DNA of 48,401 bases from an uncultured Verrucomicrobia subdivision 3 bacterium (GCA_903835255.1 CAILMI010000021.1:1-48401); one strand, 5' to 3'. Shown: positions 27,265-36,565, counted from the first letter of the stretch. Numbers and translations are program-made. Notes: a model not told the origin generated them from the letters alone.

Positions 27265-28107
27265 TTAATCCTTCTTCGCACCCGGCAATGATTTCAAATT
27301 GAATGAAGTCAAAACTTGCATCTGGCGAATGGCAATTTGGTTCAGCCGCTTCAACCGTTCGCCCTGCGGCAAACCCATGTGAATGAACTCCGCGTTCATG
27401 CCTTCCATATTCGCGAGCACCAGCAACTGTTCGACGCTCGCGTAGTCACGAACATTTCCCTCCAACTTGGGATTGGCGTCGCGCCATTGTTTCGCCGTGT
27501 TACCGAAGAGTGCGACGTTCAGCAAATCCGCCTCGGTCGCGTATGTGATAGCCGCCTGCGCCAGCGTGACCGCCGCCGGAATCAAGTGTGCCTTCACGGC
27601 GTCGGTGTGGATGCGATAATTCAGCTTGGACAAGGTGCGATTGAGATTCCACGCGAGCGAGAGCCGTCGGTTTTCGTCCTCCTTGAGCCGCTGGAATTCC
27701 TTGATAAGGTAAAGCCGGAACTCGACGGAAATCCACGAGGCGAATTCAAACGCGATGTCCTTGTGCGCAAACGTGCCGCCGTAACGACCCGTGCTGGAAA
27801 CCAGCCCGACTGCACGGGTCGCCTCAATCCAGCGTTTGGCCGTCAGGATAAAACTATTCAGCCCGGCCTGTTTTTTAATCCCATCGAATTCGATGGGATT
27901 AAAATCCGGATTGTTCAGCCGCTCCCAAACCCCTAGAAACTCGATTGTATTCCGGTTTCGCAACCAGTTCTGGATAAGGTAATCCGTCCGTTCACTGTCC
28001 TTGTGGCGCGCAATGTCCGTCAGGCTGATGAAGTCGTCCTGCCGCGCGGACACAATCGTGATGGCCGTGCCTTGGACTTCGATCACATTCTTTTTCGGTT
28101 TGCTCAT
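27265..28107 (-). CDS. KilA-N domain protein
   Basis: This 280-residue protein has an N-terminal KilA-N domain (about residues 20-135): DDFISLTDIARHKDSERTDYLIQNW split across the first helices, then NNPDFNPIEFDGIKKQAG, FILTAKRWIEAT and GTFAHKDIAFEFASWIS. KilA-N is a DNA-binding domain of phages, large DNA viruses and bacterial accessory genes. The C-terminal half is helical and ends in QIAIRQMQVL. The gene interrupts what was probably an Lrp-regulator/aminotransferase gene pair, between two copies of the aminotransferase 5' end. A 32-base perfect palindrome lies inside the gene and a near-copy lies 30 bases before its start. Function is unknown; a host-takeover, anti-phage or selfish role are all guesses. 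Confidence 0.9.
   Translation of the reverse strand: MSKPKKNVIEVQGTAITIVSARQDDFISLTDIARHKDSERTDYLIQNWLRNRNTIEFLGVWERLNNPDFNPIEFDGIKKQAGLNSFILTAKRWIEATRAVGLVSSTGRYGGTFAHKDIAFEFASWISVEFRLYLIKEFQRLKEDENRRLSLAWNLNRTLSKLNYRIHTDAVKAHLIPAAVTLAQAAITYATEADLLNVALFGNTAKQWRDANPKLEGNVRDYASVEQLLVLANMEGMNAEFIHMGLPQGERLKRLNQIAIRQMQVLTSFNLKSLPGAKKD
27873..27904. repeat. Perfect 32-base palindrome inside the KilA-N gene
   Basis: The half-sites TTTTAATCCCATCGAA and TTCGATGGGATTAAAA are exact complements centred on GAATTC. The core encodes FNPIEFDGIK, a conserved part of the KilA-N domain. Confidence 0.85.
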
Positions 28108-28137
28108 GGTTTCGTTACTGAGCTTCAGCTGTGGTCA

Positions 28138-28167
28138 TTTAATCCTGTCGAATTCGAGAGGTTTAAA
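28138..28167. promoter_or_regulatory. Near-palindrome upstream of the KilA-N start (operator or repeat remnant)
   Basis: The half-sites TTTAATCCTGTCGAA and TTCGAGAGGTTTAAA match as complements at 13 of 15 positions. The element shares centre and arms with the palindrome inside the gene and lies 30 bases before the KilA-N ATG. Read on the - strand it also encodes FKPLEFDRIK and a stop, like the in-gene FNPIEFDGIK, so it could instead be a decayed copy of coding sequence. Confidence 0.45.
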
Positions 28168-28210
28168 AACTTCCTCTTGCCGTTCAATTGTGACGAATTC
28201 GCCATAATTA

Positions 28211-28273
28211 ATCGCGGATGCCTGACTTGGGCAGGTTGACGACGTGCTGGGCGATGTAACGCGAGGAGTCCAT
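28211..28273 (-). pseudogene. Copy B: orphan first 21 codons of the aminotransferase gene
   Basis: The - strand reads an ATG followed by MDSSRYIAQHVVNLPKSGIRD and then a TAA. It differs from copy A at 6 of 63 bases, and mostly at silent positions. It lies directly downstream of the Lrp-type regulator, where the intact aminotransferase would be expected, so it is likely the original 5' end cut off by the KilA-N insertion. Confidence 0.85.
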
Positions 28274-28378
28274 GAGGTTAAAGGATCAATGCTTCAAACT
28301 GAAAGATTGTATGGATACCAAAATGGATTAATCAGAAATACGGGTTTTAGAGAGGGCAATCGAATCATTTTCACCCAC

Positions 28379-28861
28379 TCACGGCGCGACCTTGAGGCGC
28401 TCCGTTTCCTCGACTTTGCCGCCGAGCAGGAAGCCGTGTTCCTTGTAGGAGCGCAGCATGAAATGCGTGGCGGTGGAGAGCACGCCCTCGATGGTGGAAA
28501 GTTTTTCCGAGACGAACGCCGCGACCTTTTGCAGGCTCGCGCCGCTGACGAACACCAGCAGGTCATAGCCGCCGGACATGAGGAAGCAGGATTCCACCTC
28601 GTCGAACTTGCTGATGCGCTCGGCCAGGCGGTTGAAGCCGCCGCCCCGCTCGGGCGTGATGCGCACTTCGATGACGGCGCGCACGACCCCGCTGTCCTCA
28701 TGCGAAAGGTTCAGCACCGGGCGGAACCCCAGCAGCACGCGCTGCTGTTTCAGCTCCTCAATCTGGCGGTTCACATCCGCCTCGGACAGCTTCAGCACCT
28801 GAGCCATCTGGGAAGTATTGAGGCTGCCGCCCTCGAGCAATAATTTAATGATCGGCTTCAT
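28379..28861 (-). CDS. Lrp/AsnC-family transcription regulator
   Basis: The protein (160 residues from the ATG at 28861) has an N-terminal winged HTH (LNTSQMAQVLKLSEADVNRQ) and a C-terminal RAM/ligand-sensing domain (VRAVIEVRITPE, VESCFLMSGGYDLLVFV). It would sense an amino acid and control nearby transport or transamination genes. An in-frame start at 28915 gives an atypical extension and is not preferred. The gene probably once adjoined the aminotransferase directly, since a piece of that gene follows it. Confidence 0.88.
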   Translation of the reverse strand: MKPIIKLLLEGGSLNTSQMAQVLKLSEADVNRQIEELKQQRVLLGFRPVLNLSHEDSGVVRAVIEVRITPERGGGFNRLAERISKFDEVESCFLMSGGYDLLVFVSGASLQKVAAFVSEKLSTIEGVLSTATHFMLRSYKEHGFLLGGKVEETERLKVAP

Positions 28862-28981
28862 CTGGGAGGCAGTGTCGCAAAAACCCGCCACAAATCCATC
28901 CAAAATGCATCCCAAATTGGCGCGCGGCAGACCGTATCTTGAAGGCCCAGCTCCGAATCCCCGGTTCAGAGAGAGCTTTCG

Positions 28982-30442
28982 TTAACTCAACAGTTTCTCG
29001 AAACGCCGGGCGGCGGCGTCCCATTCCGCGGGATCCTGCGGCGCGAACATTTTAAGCTCGAAAGAATCCCGCACGATTTCGCGGGCGGCGGCGTGCGATT
29101 CAACGTGTCCCAAGGCGATGGCCTGAACGAGGATGTTGCCGAGCGCGGCGCATTCGGTGGGCCCGGCTACGACGGGGATTTTCAGAGCATTGGCGGCGAA
29201 TTGATTCAGCAGCTCCGCCTGGCTTCCGCCGCCGACGATGTGCATGTGTTCGATTTTTTTGCCGGTGAGCCGCTCGAGTTTTCGCAGCGTGACGCGATAA
29301 AACAACGCGAGGCTTTCGTAGATGCAGCGCACGCAGGCGGCAATGTCGGAGGGGACGGGCTGACCGGTCTCGCGGCAGAAGTCGGCGATCTTATCCGGCA
29401 TGTCATCGGGGCTCAGGAAGCGCGCGTCGTCCGGATTGATGAGCGACACGAACGGGGGGGCCGCGGCCGCCTGCCGCTCAAGTTCGGCAAAGTCCATGGG
29501 GTTGCCTGCCTTGACCCAATGGCGACGGCATTCCTGAATCAGCCAGAGGCCGATGATGTTCTTAAGCAGGCGGACGCTGTTGCCATAGCCGATTTCATTG
29601 GTGAAACCGAGCATGCGGGACTGCTCCGTGATGACGGGGGCGGAGGATTCGACGCCCATGAGCGACCAGGTGCCGGAGCTCAAGTAGGCCCAATTCCCGG
29701 CTCGGGCGGGAACGGCAGCGACGGCGGCGGCGGTGTCGTGGGAACAGGTGGCGATGACCTCGATCGGCGGCAAGCCGGTTTCGGTCGACAGATTTTTTTT
29801 CAACGGTCCCAGCCGCGTGCCGCTCGCGCACAGGGGAGCGAACAGCGCCTCATCCAGGCCAAGCGCGGTGAAAAGCTTCTTGGACCACGTCTGGGTCGTG
29901 GGATTATAAAGCTGGGTCGTGCTGGCAAGGGAGACCTCGTTGCGGGCCATGCCGGAGCAAAAAAAGTTGAAGGCGTCCGCAATCAGCAGGAGGTGTTTCG
30001 TCTGGGCAAGGCGTTCGGCGGGCTCGGTGGCGATCTGGTACAGGGTGTTCAACGCCATGAACTGAATACCGGTCTCGCTGTAAATCTGCGACCAGTCCAT
30101 CTTGCCCTTGACGATCTCCACGCCGTTAGCGGTGCGGGCATCGCGGTAATGCCAGACGGGCGACAGGGGCAGGCCGCGTTCGTCATAAAGCACATAATCC
30201 ACCCCCCAGGAATCGGTGCTGATGCTGGCGATAGGCAGATTGCGGGCGGCGGCTTTTTTAAGGCCGGTCTTGAGTTCATTCAGGAGCCGGTCGAATTCCC
30301 AGTGCAGTGCGCCCGCTACCTTGGTGGCGCCGGTGGGAAAACGATGGAGTTCTTCGAGGGAGATTTTGCCCCCATCGAGTGTTCCCAGAATGAGGCGCCC
30401 GCTGTCGGCTCCAAGGTCACAGGCAAGATAATAAGTCGGCAT
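28982..30442 (-). CDS. rhaB: Rhamnulokinase
   Basis: This 486-residue FGGY-family kinase phosphorylates L-rhamnulose in rhamnose breakdown. It starts with YLACDLGADSGRLILG (phosphate-binding) and contains STDSWGVDYVLYD, WHYRDART, TCSHDTAAAVAAVPA, LSSGTWSLMGVE and HIVGGGSQAELLNQF, in the arrangement of RhaB. No other rhamnose gene is near. Rhamnogalacturonan, whose deacetylation is encoded at the start of the window, would yield rhamnose, so a link to the pectin locus is plausible though unproven. Confidence 0.93.
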   Translation of the reverse strand: MPTYYLACDLGADSGRLILGTLDGGKISLEELHRFPTGATKVAGALHWEFDRLLNELKTGLKKAAARNLPIASISTDSWGVDYVLYDERGLPLSPVWHYRDARTANGVEIVKGKMDWSQIYSETGIQFMALNTLYQIATEPAERLAQTKHLLLIADAFNFFCSGMARNEVSLASTTQLYNPTTQTWSKKLFTALGLDEALFAPLCASGTRLGPLKKNLSTETGLPPIEVIATCSHDTAAAVAAVPARAGNWAYLSSGTWSLMGVESSAPVITEQSRMLGFTNEIGYGNSVRLLKNIIGLWLIQECRRHWVKAGNPMDFAELERQAAAAPPFVSLINPDDARFLSPDDMPDKIADFCRETGQPVPSDIAACVRCIYESLALFYRVTLRKLERLTGKKIEHMHIVGGGSQAELLNQFAANALKIPVVAGPTECAALGNILVQAIALGHVESHAAAREIVRDSFELKMFAPQDPAEWDAAARRFEKLLS

Positions 30443-30574
30443 ACAATTTTCCGCCTAGTTTAGAAAAAAAACCAATGAAGTCAAAAGGTTCTCCGAAGCC
30501 ACCTTAAAGATTATCAGCGTATTTACCCTATCGGAGAATCATTTCAAGACGACAAGGGCGTGGGCCTCCATCCT

Positions 30575-31291
30575 TCACTTCACACGGGCAATGGCCAGCA
30601 AGCTTTGACCGATGGGCGGCGGGCAGACTTTCACCTCCAGACCGTTCGTCAACGGAAATACGATCCGGTCGAACCAGCGGACGGCCCGCACATGAAAGCC
30701 GCGTTGCTTCAGAACACAAAAAGACAACCACCAAGCAAAGTAACCGGCGAGATTGTAATAACGCAGCTGCTGGATTTCAAAGCCGGTGCGCTCCAGTTTC
30801 TGGCGCAACTCCGGCCGGGTGTAGCGCCGGAAATGACCAAAGTCCCGATCAATGGGCGCATAAATCTCAGGCCGGGCGGGGACAAAAAGACAGAGGGCGC
30901 CTTTTTCATGCGCCAGCTTCTCCCGATAAGCCGCTAGCTCGCGCTCGTCCTCCTCAATATGTTCCAGAACGTTGATGCTCAAAATCGCATTCCACGCCTC
31001 GCCCCCCGGCAGATCGTCAATGGTGCCCTGAACGAGGCGGAGGTCCGGAAATGAGGCGCGGAACCGGGAGCAGAAGCGCGGGTTCGGCTCCAGGGAGACC
31101 AGCCGCGTGATCGCAGGATTTTGAGCCAGCAGTGAGGTCACCTGTCCGATGCCGGCACCGACTTCCAAGGTGGATCCGCGCAAATGGAGGGCAAACGCGC
31201 GCAGCAACGCATGGCGATAGTTTTCCGCCTCACTCAAGGCAGCAAACTCGAAATCGTTCGTGTGCGCGGCGGCATTGGGGATTCCGCTCAT
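30575..31291 (-). CDS. Class I SAM-dependent methyltransferase
   Basis: This 238-residue methyltransferase has [24 protein letters not shown] and [13 protein letters not shown]. Its ATG at 31291 overlaps the stop of the glycosyltransferase (ATGA), which decides the start and shows coupling. The pair may modify a lipid-linked or surface glycan. A later start further in cannot be excluded, but the overlap makes 31291 likely. Confidence 0.85.
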   Translation of the reverse strand: MSGIPNAAAHTNDFEFAALSEAENYRHALLRAFALHLRGSTLEVGAGIGQVTSLLAQNPAITRLVSLEPNPRFCSRFRASFPDLRLVQGTIDDLPGGEAWNAILSINVLEHIEEDERELAAYREKLAHEKGALCLFVPARPEIYAPIDRDFGHFRRYTRPELRQKLERTGFEIQQLRYYNLAGYFAWWLSFCVLKQRGFHVRAVRWFDRIVFPLTNGLEVKVCPPPIGQSLLAIARVK

Positions 31292-32019
31292 GGGCGAGAG
31301 AGGAAGTTGTATTTCACAATGCACCAGAGTGCGCGGACCCCGTCGCGCCAGCCTATTTTTTTACCTTCGGCATAGGTCCGGCCATAATAAGAGACTGCCA
31401 CCTCATAGATGCGGACTTTCAGTCGCGCCACTTTGGCAGTGATTTCCGGCTCGAAACCAAAACGGTTTTCTTCAATGATGATTTTTTGGATCACCTCGCG
31501 CCGGAACACTTTGTAGCAGGTTTCCATGTCGGTCAGGTTCAATCCAGTGGCCATGTTGGAAAACGTCGTCAGCCAGCGGTTGCCCACGGAATGCCAGTAA
31601 TAGAGGACGCGATGGCCGCCGGGACTGCTCAAAAAACGCGACCCGAAAACCACATCCGCCCTGCCGGACAAGACCGGGATCAGCAGCCGGAAATATTCCG
31701 CCGGGTCATATTCCAGATCAGCGTCCTGGATGACGACAAGGGGGGCGGTGGCGAGCGCCATGCCGGTGCGCAGGGCCGCGCCCTTGCCCTGATTCACCTC
31801 GTGCCGCACCCGCGTCACTCGCGCATCCCCGCCGGCAACGGCCCGCAGCTTTTCCCACGTCCCATCGGTGGACGCGTCGTCCACGATGATGAGCTGGAGC
31901 AGGGGTCGCTGGGCCAGGACGATGGAGATGACGTCGGCCACCGTTGCCGCCTCGTTATAAACCGGCATGACCACTGCGAGGCAGGGGGCAATGTCAGCGT
32001 TGGACTTAATTTCGCTCAT
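31288..32019 (-). CDS. GT2 family glycosyltransferase, dolichol/polyprenyl-phosphate sugar transferase-like
   Basis: The protein (243 residues from the ATG at 32019) has the GT-A motifs [39 protein letters not shown] and the DXD-like [11 protein letters not shown]. It ends in [20 protein letters not shown], the tail of DPM1-like transferases. It probably moves a sugar from a nucleotide donor to polyprenyl phosphate. The open frame extends to 32166 through repeat-like sequence; the conserved part begins at 32019. Coupled to the downstream methyltransferase. Confidence 0.88.
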   Translation of the reverse strand: MSEIKSNADIAPCLAVVMPVYNEAATVADVISIVLAQRPLLQLIIVDDASTDGTWEKLRAVAGGDARVTRVRHEVNQGKGAALRTGMALATAPLVVIQDADLEYDPAEYFRLLIPVLSGRADVVFGSRFLSSPGGHRVLYYWHSVGNRWLTTFSNMATGLNLTDMETCYKVFRREVIQKIIIEENRFGFEPEITAKVARLKVRIYEVAVSYYGRTYAEGKKIGWRDGVRALWCIVKYNFLSRP

Positions 32020-32420
32020 TTGAGGTTGGGCACAATGGGTTGGGCTCCATGAAAACTCCCAAAAGCGGAGGCCTAATTCAATCTGCAATTTAAATCCGAA
32101 CTCCGAAATAGAAATTTGCGGCCCCTCTCCCGGCCCTCGCGAGGGGGAGGACCTGCGCGAGAGCATGGCCTGCTTCGTTCGGCGGCTTCAAGAGGTTCAT
32201 TTCAAACTCCATTCTGAAGTGGAGCTGGAAATGAAGCGGCGCGGTTCGACTACCACTCCCTCTCTTCCATGAAATGGAGGAGAGGGCGGGGAGAGGAGGC
32301 GCGGCTTTATCCCTTCGAAGGGCCGCAAGAGCTGGGCCCACTTCGGAAGTCGGGTTAAAGGCCGGTGGGGCCCCAGTGAATTCCCTTTTCCTTCCGCACC
32401 GGATTTCCTAGTCTGGCCTC
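32020..32420. other. Repeat-rich divergent spacer
   Basis: These 401 bases between divergent genes hold several short inverted repeats: CCGAACTCCGAAATAG (32096-32111), a CCCTCTCCCGG...CGAGGGGGAGG hairpin near 32120-32150, and CTCCCTCTC/GAGAGGGCGGGGAG arms near 32255-32305. No gene is supported. Confidence 0.55.
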
Positions 32421-32906
32421 ATGCCTTCATTCGATATTGTTTCGCAGGTCAACTCCATGGAGATCGAGAACGCGGTCAACCAGGCCAAAAAAGAACTGGC
32501 CAACCGGTTTGATTTCAAGGGGAGCAAATGGGAAATCACGCTCGAGAAGACCGAGATCAAACTCTCCGCCGACAACGCGTTCAAGGTCGCCACCCTCAAC
32601 GAGATCCTCATCGGCAAGCTGGCCAAACGCGGGATCAGCATGAAAAGTGTGGAGCAGTGCGACCCGGACATCTCCCCGCTCGGCCATGCGCGCCAGAGCA
32701 TCAAAATCAAGAACGGCATCGAAAGCGCGGTGGCCAAGGAGATCGCGGGCTTCATCCGCGACAGCAAGTTCAAGGTGACCACCCAAATTCAGGGCGACGA
32801 GGTGCGCGTGAATGGCAAGAGCCGGGACGAGCTGCAAGCCGTCATCGGCGCGGTGTCGACCCATGAATTCACCGTGTCGGTCCAATTTGTGAATTTCCGG
32901 GATTGA
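32421..32906 (+). CDS. yajQ: YajQ-family nucleotide-binding protein
   Basis: This 161-residue protein matches YajQ along its length: MPSFDIVSQVN, ELANRFDFKGSKWEI, IKNGIESAVAKEI, VTTQIQGDEVRVNGKSRDELQAV split, and FTVSVQFVNFRD at the end. Some YajQ proteins bind cyclic di-GMP; whether this one does is not shown by sequence. It is a single gene facing the fmdB-type gene tail to tail. Confidence 0.95.
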   Translation: MPSFDIVSQVNSMEIENAVNQAKKELANRFDFKGSKWEITLEKTEIKLSADNAFKVATLNEILIGKLAKRGISMKSVEQCDPDISPLGHARQSIKIKNGIESAVAKEIAGFIRDSKFKVTTQIQGDEVRVNGKSRDELQAVIGAVSTHEFTVSVQFVNFRD

Positions 32907-32947
32907 CTGCGCAGGTTACCCGACGCCCCGCCCACTCTCGGTCGGAT

Positions 32948-33193
32948 TCACTGCCGCTCGTACTCGCCTTTGCCGAGCCGTTTATAGACTTGGAATCCGG
33001 ACTTCTTGGCATCCGAGATGGAGAGGGGCTTGAGTTTGTGCGGCGAACTGAAACTAGAAAGGATTTTGCGCACCGGCTTCTTGCACGCGGGGCAGTTCGT
33101 GAGGGGCTTGGCCGACAGCGGACGGTTGAGGGTAAATTTTCCACCGCAGACCTTGCAGTCGCCTTCGCACAGTTCGTATTCGTAAAGGGGCAT
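32948..33193 (-). CDS. FmdB-family zinc-ribbon protein
   Basis: This 81-residue protein starts MPLYEYELCEGDC and has CKVCGGKF and CPACKKPVRKIL, the two knuckles of an FmdB-type putative regulatory zinc ribbon. The tail (SGFQVYKRLGKGEYER) is variable in the family. Its function is unknown. The stop faces yajQ at a distance of 41 bases. Confidence 0.88.
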   Translation of the reverse strand: MPLYEYELCEGDCKVCGGKFTLNRPLSAKPLTNCPACKKPVRKILSSFSSPHKLKPLSISDAKKSGFQVYKRLGKGEYERQ

Positions 33194-33210
33194 AAGTTGT
33201 AAGCGAGGTT

Positions 33211-34251
33211 CTATTTAACATGTTCTGCAGTTTCACGCCATGTTTTGAATCGGGCTTCCGCTAATAAAAACTGCGCACGGCTGAAGTCCGGACTCAATTC
33301 AATCTGCCGGAGGATCTTTAAAGCACGGGGCATGTTATGGCAATGCCGTCCATGAATCTCGGCCAATTGCAACCAGGCCTCGAAATCCCCGGGCCGTTCG
33401 CCGATTTTCTGCTCCAGCATTTCAACGGCGCTACCAAAACGACCGGAGGCGACCAGCGCCTCAACGGATTCCGAAACGAGGGCGGCAACCCTCACAGCGG
33501 GTTTAGGCACAGCCCATTCATCAATAGAGTGACGCGCAAAGTCGACATGACTGGCGGGGATATGGGGCTGCTGCTCCAGCCGGCAAAGGACTTCACGGGC
33601 GCGCTCCGGCTGCCGCAGGTTCTCCGCATAAAGCCGCATCAGCAACATCGCGGCATCGATGTGCGCCGGATTTTTCACCAACAGCGCCTTAAGCAACTGT
33701 TCCGCCTCGTAATATTTCTCCTGTGACCGAAACCGCGACGCCTGCGTCAGCGGACTGGAAGCCGCGGGTTTTTCCTGCTTCACTCCGAGAAACTCCAACG
33801 TCCTCTCCACCGTGATGCTGTCCACATCGCCGGACTGCTCGAATTCCCGGCACAAATTGACAGCCTCGTCCCGACGGCCACTGCGGACCAGATGCGCGAC
33901 GGCATCTATACAGCGCTGGCTTTTTCCGGGGTCAAACGGGCGGGTGTCACAAAGTGCGGGGTCCACCAGCCGGAGAACCCCGCGCGCCATCACTTCCGCA
34001 AGACTGCTGCGCAACAGCAGCGCCAGCGAGGGCGGGATGATCAGCAGCAGCGCCACCCCGCCCTGCCCGCCATCTTTCAGCTCAATGTACCAGAGAAACA
34101 CTCCCGCCAGCCAGACGATGGCCGCGCAGCGGAGGAGACGGGACACAAAATGCGGCCGCCGGCTTTCGCCACTGGCCGTCGTGTCAAACCCGGTCAGCCA
34201 CCAAGAACCCGCCAACAAGACTGACAATAGGCCGATGTTCAAGAGAATCAT
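33211..34251 (-). CDS. Membrane-anchored TPR protein
   Basis: This 346-residue protein has three N-terminal hydrophobic helices (about 1-20, 38-55 and 68-82) and a helical-repeat C-terminal half with TPR-like units such as EKYYEAEQLLKALLVKNPAHIDA split, and GDFEAWLQLAEIHGR. It probably holds a protein-binding domain at the inner membrane. It lies 17 bases downstream of the SPFH gene in reverse order (both - strand). No specific function is recognised. Confidence 0.75.
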   Translation of the reverse strand: MILLNIGLLSVLLAGSWWLTGFDTTASGESRRPHFVSRLLRCAAIVWLAGVFLWYIELKDGGQGGVALLLIIPPSLALLLRSSLAEVMARGVLRLVDPALCDTRPFDPGKSQRCIDAVAHLVRSGRRDEAVNLCREFEQSGDVDSITVERTLEFLGVKQEKPAASSPLTQASRFRSQEKYYEAEQLLKALLVKNPAHIDAAMLLMRLYAENLRQPERAREVLCRLEQQPHIPASHVDFARHSIDEWAVPKPAVRVAALVSESVEALVASGRFGSAVEMLEQKIGERPGDFEAWLQLAEIHGRHCHNMPRALKILRQIELSPDFSRAQFLLAEARFKTWRETAEHVK

Positions 34252-34268
34252 CTGAACACCTGCTTATT

Positions 34269-35051
34269 TCACTTCTTCAAAAACGCGCTGAACAGGTCGA
34301 TTGGCAGGGGAAGGAAGGTGGTGGTGTTGTGCTCGCTGGCCATCTCGCGCATGGTCTGGAGATAGCGCAATTGCAGGGCAATCGGCTCCTTGGCGATCAG
34401 CGCGGCGGCCTGCACCATTTTTTCGGCGGCCTGAAATTCGCCTTCCGCGTTCACAACTTTCGCGCGGCGCTCGCGTTCGGCCTCGGCCTGCTTGGCCATC
34501 GCGCGCTTCATGCTGTCGGGCAGCGCCACATCCTTCACCTCCACCGCGGTGACTTTGATGCCCCACGGCTCAGTCTGCTTGTCGATGATCTCCTGCAATT
34601 TCTGGTTGATGATGTCGCGCTGCGCCAGCAGGTCGTCCAGCGGCGACTGGCCCAGCACGCTGCGCAGGGTCGTCTGCGCGATCAGCGAGGTGGCCTTCCA
34701 ATAGTTCTCCACCTTGACCACCGCCGCGTTCGGATCCACCACCCGGAAATAAATCACCGCGTCCACCGTGGCCGGCACGTTGTCCTTGGTCATGACCTCC
34801 TGCTTGGGCACGTCGATGGTCACGACGCGCAAATCCATGCGGACCATCTTGTCCACGATGGGGATCAAAAAAATCAGGCCGGGGCCCTTGGCGCCCTGCA
34901 ATTTGCCGAGCCGGAAGATCACGCCGCGCTCGTATTCGCGCAGAATCCGGACGGCCTGGGGCAGGACGAAAATGGCCAGCACGACCAGGACCACCACGGA
35001 GGAGCCGAGGGCGCCGAATAATTTTGTGAGCAGGCTGATGGGTTCGTTCAT
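34269..35051 (-). CDS. SPFH/band-7 (slipin) membrane protein
   Basis: The protein (260 residues from the ATG at 35051) is a slipin: an N-terminal membrane helix, then [21 protein letters not shown] split, [20 protein letters not shown], and a coiled-coil region rich in [17 protein letters not shown]. Slipins assemble membrane microdomains and are usually encoded beside an NfeD protein, as here, where the NfeD gene lies 11 bases upstream. The frame extends to 35186 inside the nfeD gene, but 35051 is the natural start. Confidence 0.93.
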   Translation of the reverse strand: MNEPISLLTKLFGALGSSVVVLVVLAIFVLPQAVRILREYERGVIFRLGKLQGAKGPGLIFLIPIVDKMVRMDLRVVTIDVPKQEVMTKDNVPATVDAVIYFRVVDPNAAVVKVENYWKATSLIAQTTLRSVLGQSPLDDLLAQRDIINQKLQEIIDKQTEPWGIKVTAVEVKDVALPDSMKRAMAKQAEAERERRAKVVNAEGEFQAAEKMVQAAALIAKEPIALQLRYLQTMREMASEHNTTTFLPLPIDLFSAFLKK

Positions 35052-35062
35052 GATTTTTAAGG

Positions 35063-36331
35063 TTAGTCGGTTTTGGGTTTCACTTTCAAGGCCAGCCCTT
35101 CCCTTCCGATGATTTCCACCGGCTGCCCGGCTTGGACCGGCATGGCGCTGACGGCATTCCACTGTTCGCCTTCGATAAACACCCACCCGCCCTGCATGTC
35201 AATGCGCGAAAGCGCGGGCACCGTCTGGCCGATCATGGTTTCAGCGCCGGACTGGACGGGTCTGAATTGGGCGCGGACGCCCTTGCCGACGACGAAAACA
35301 AAAAACAGCGCCGTGAGCAGCGTGGCCGGCAGGATCCACTGCAGCGACAAACCGAAGCCCGGCCCGGCCCGATTGAACAACATCAGCAGGCCGAGAAAAA
35401 ACGACACCGCGCCGCCTGCGGTCAGAATACCGTGCGTGGGCGCGAAGACATCCACGGCGAACAGCGCGACCGCCAGCCCGAGCAGGGCCAGCCCCGCGAG
35501 GTTCACTGGCAGGATAGCCGCCATGTACAAAACGAGGAGGAGCGCGATAGAACCCACCACGCCGGGAAGAATCGCACCCGGACTGCTCAGCTCGCCGATG
35601 ATGCCGTAGATGGCGACAAGCATCAGCAGCATCATCACTTCCGGCCGCCAGAGCCGCTGAAAAACCTTCTCGCTCGCGATCCGCGGAATCTCCGCGATTC
35701 CAGCCTGTGCCGTATGAAGCGTTTTGCCGCCTACCTCGCGCCCGTCCAGCTGACGGAGCAGATCCGGAAGGTTCTCGGCAATCAGGTCGATGACATTCAG
35801 TCGCAGGGCCTCCTCCGAGGTGATGGAGTCACTGCGGCGGACGGCGGACACGGCCCACTCGGCGTTGCGCCCGCGTTTCTCGGCAATATTTTTAATATCG
35901 GCGGCCGTGTCATTTTCCGCCTTGGACCACAGGACGCTGTTGGTGTCGCCTTCCCCAGTGGGCCCCACCGGGTGAGCCGCACCAATCCGGGTGTGGGGCG
36001 CCATGGCCGCGATGTCCGCCGCCAAGGTGATGAAGGTTCCCGCGCTGGTGGCGGCGGCGCCGGTGGGCGAGACAAAAACCACCACCGGCACCCGCGACGC
36101 ATAGAACGACTGCTTGATGTCGTCCGCGGAAGCCAGCAGTCCGCCGGGGGTATTCAATTGGAGGATGAGGCATTCGTCATGCCGGGCACTCGCGCGATCG
36201 ATCGCGCGGGAGACGTAGCTGGCCGTGGCCGGACCGATGGCGCCCTCGATGGTGATCAATCCAACCTGGGCGGCATTCACCGCCATCGTGAAGAAAATTC
36301 CGACCCCCGTGATGAAATGCCAGTGTTGCAT
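35063..36331 (-). CDS. NfeD-family membrane protein with ClpP-class serine protease domain
   Basis: The protein (422 residues from the ATG at 36331) has a signal peptide, a ClpP/crotonase-fold protease domain (about 22-230), about five membrane helices, and a C-terminal OB-fold NfeD domain (about 355-420). The dyad is S96 in ATSAGTF and K137 in [11 protein letters not shown], matching the Ser97/Lys138 dyad known from an archaeal member (recalled). It is thought to cleave the partner SPFH/stomatin protein, encoded directly downstream. A GTG at 36361 is an alternative, less likely start. Confidence 0.92.
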   Translation of the reverse strand: MQHWHFITGVGIFFTMAVNAAQVGLITIEGAIGPATASYVSRAIDRASARHDECLILQLNTPGGLLASADDIKQSFYASRVPVVVFVSPTGAAATSAGTFITLAADIAAMAPHTRIGAAHPVGPTGEGDTNSVLWSKAENDTAADIKNIAEKRGRNAEWAVSAVRRSDSITSEEALRLNVIDLIAENLPDLLRQLDGREVGGKTLHTAQAGIAEIPRIASEKVFQRLWRPEVMMLLMLVAIYGIIGELSSPGAILPGVVGSIALLLVLYMAAILPVNLAGLALLGLAVALFAVDVFAPTHGILTAGGAVSFFLGLLMLFNRAGPGFGLSLQWILPATLLTALFFVFVVGKGVRAQFRPVQSGAETMIGQTVPALSRIDMQGGWVFIEGEQWNAVSAMPVQAGQPVEIIGREGLALKVKPKTD

Positions 36332-36385
36332 AAAGATCCTTGCCGGATGCAACCTACTCACAACCGTCCTGACCGCAAATGAAAG

Positions 36386-36511
36386 TTATTCGTCCGCCAC
36401 CGAACCGGCGCAGGCGCTGCCGGCCAGCGTCACGCAGTCCGAACAAAGCCAGTGATCCCCTATTTCCAGTGCGCCGAAACAGCCGCACTGGTCGCACGCC
36501 GCCTCGCTCAT
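36386..36511 (-). CDS. 41-residue zinc-ribbon protein
   Basis: This short gene on the - strand starts at ATG 36511 and ends at TAA 36386. It reads MSEAACDQCGCFGALE, then DHWLCSDCVTLAGSACAG, and VADE. The CDQC and CSDC pairs are spaced like a small treble-clef/zinc-ribbon domain. It fills the gap between trpE and the nfeD gene, on the same strand as both, which supports it as a real gene. Its role is unknown; similar tiny CxxC proteins are common in Verrucomicrobiota. A non-coding reading cannot be excluded. Confidence 0.6.
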   Translation of the reverse strand: MSEAACDQCGCFGALEIGDHWLCSDCVTLAGSACAGSVADE

Positions 36512-36565
36512 GGCGGAATCCGTCGGATTATTTTTCACAGGCCTGTCGCTGAATTGCCGGCGCAC

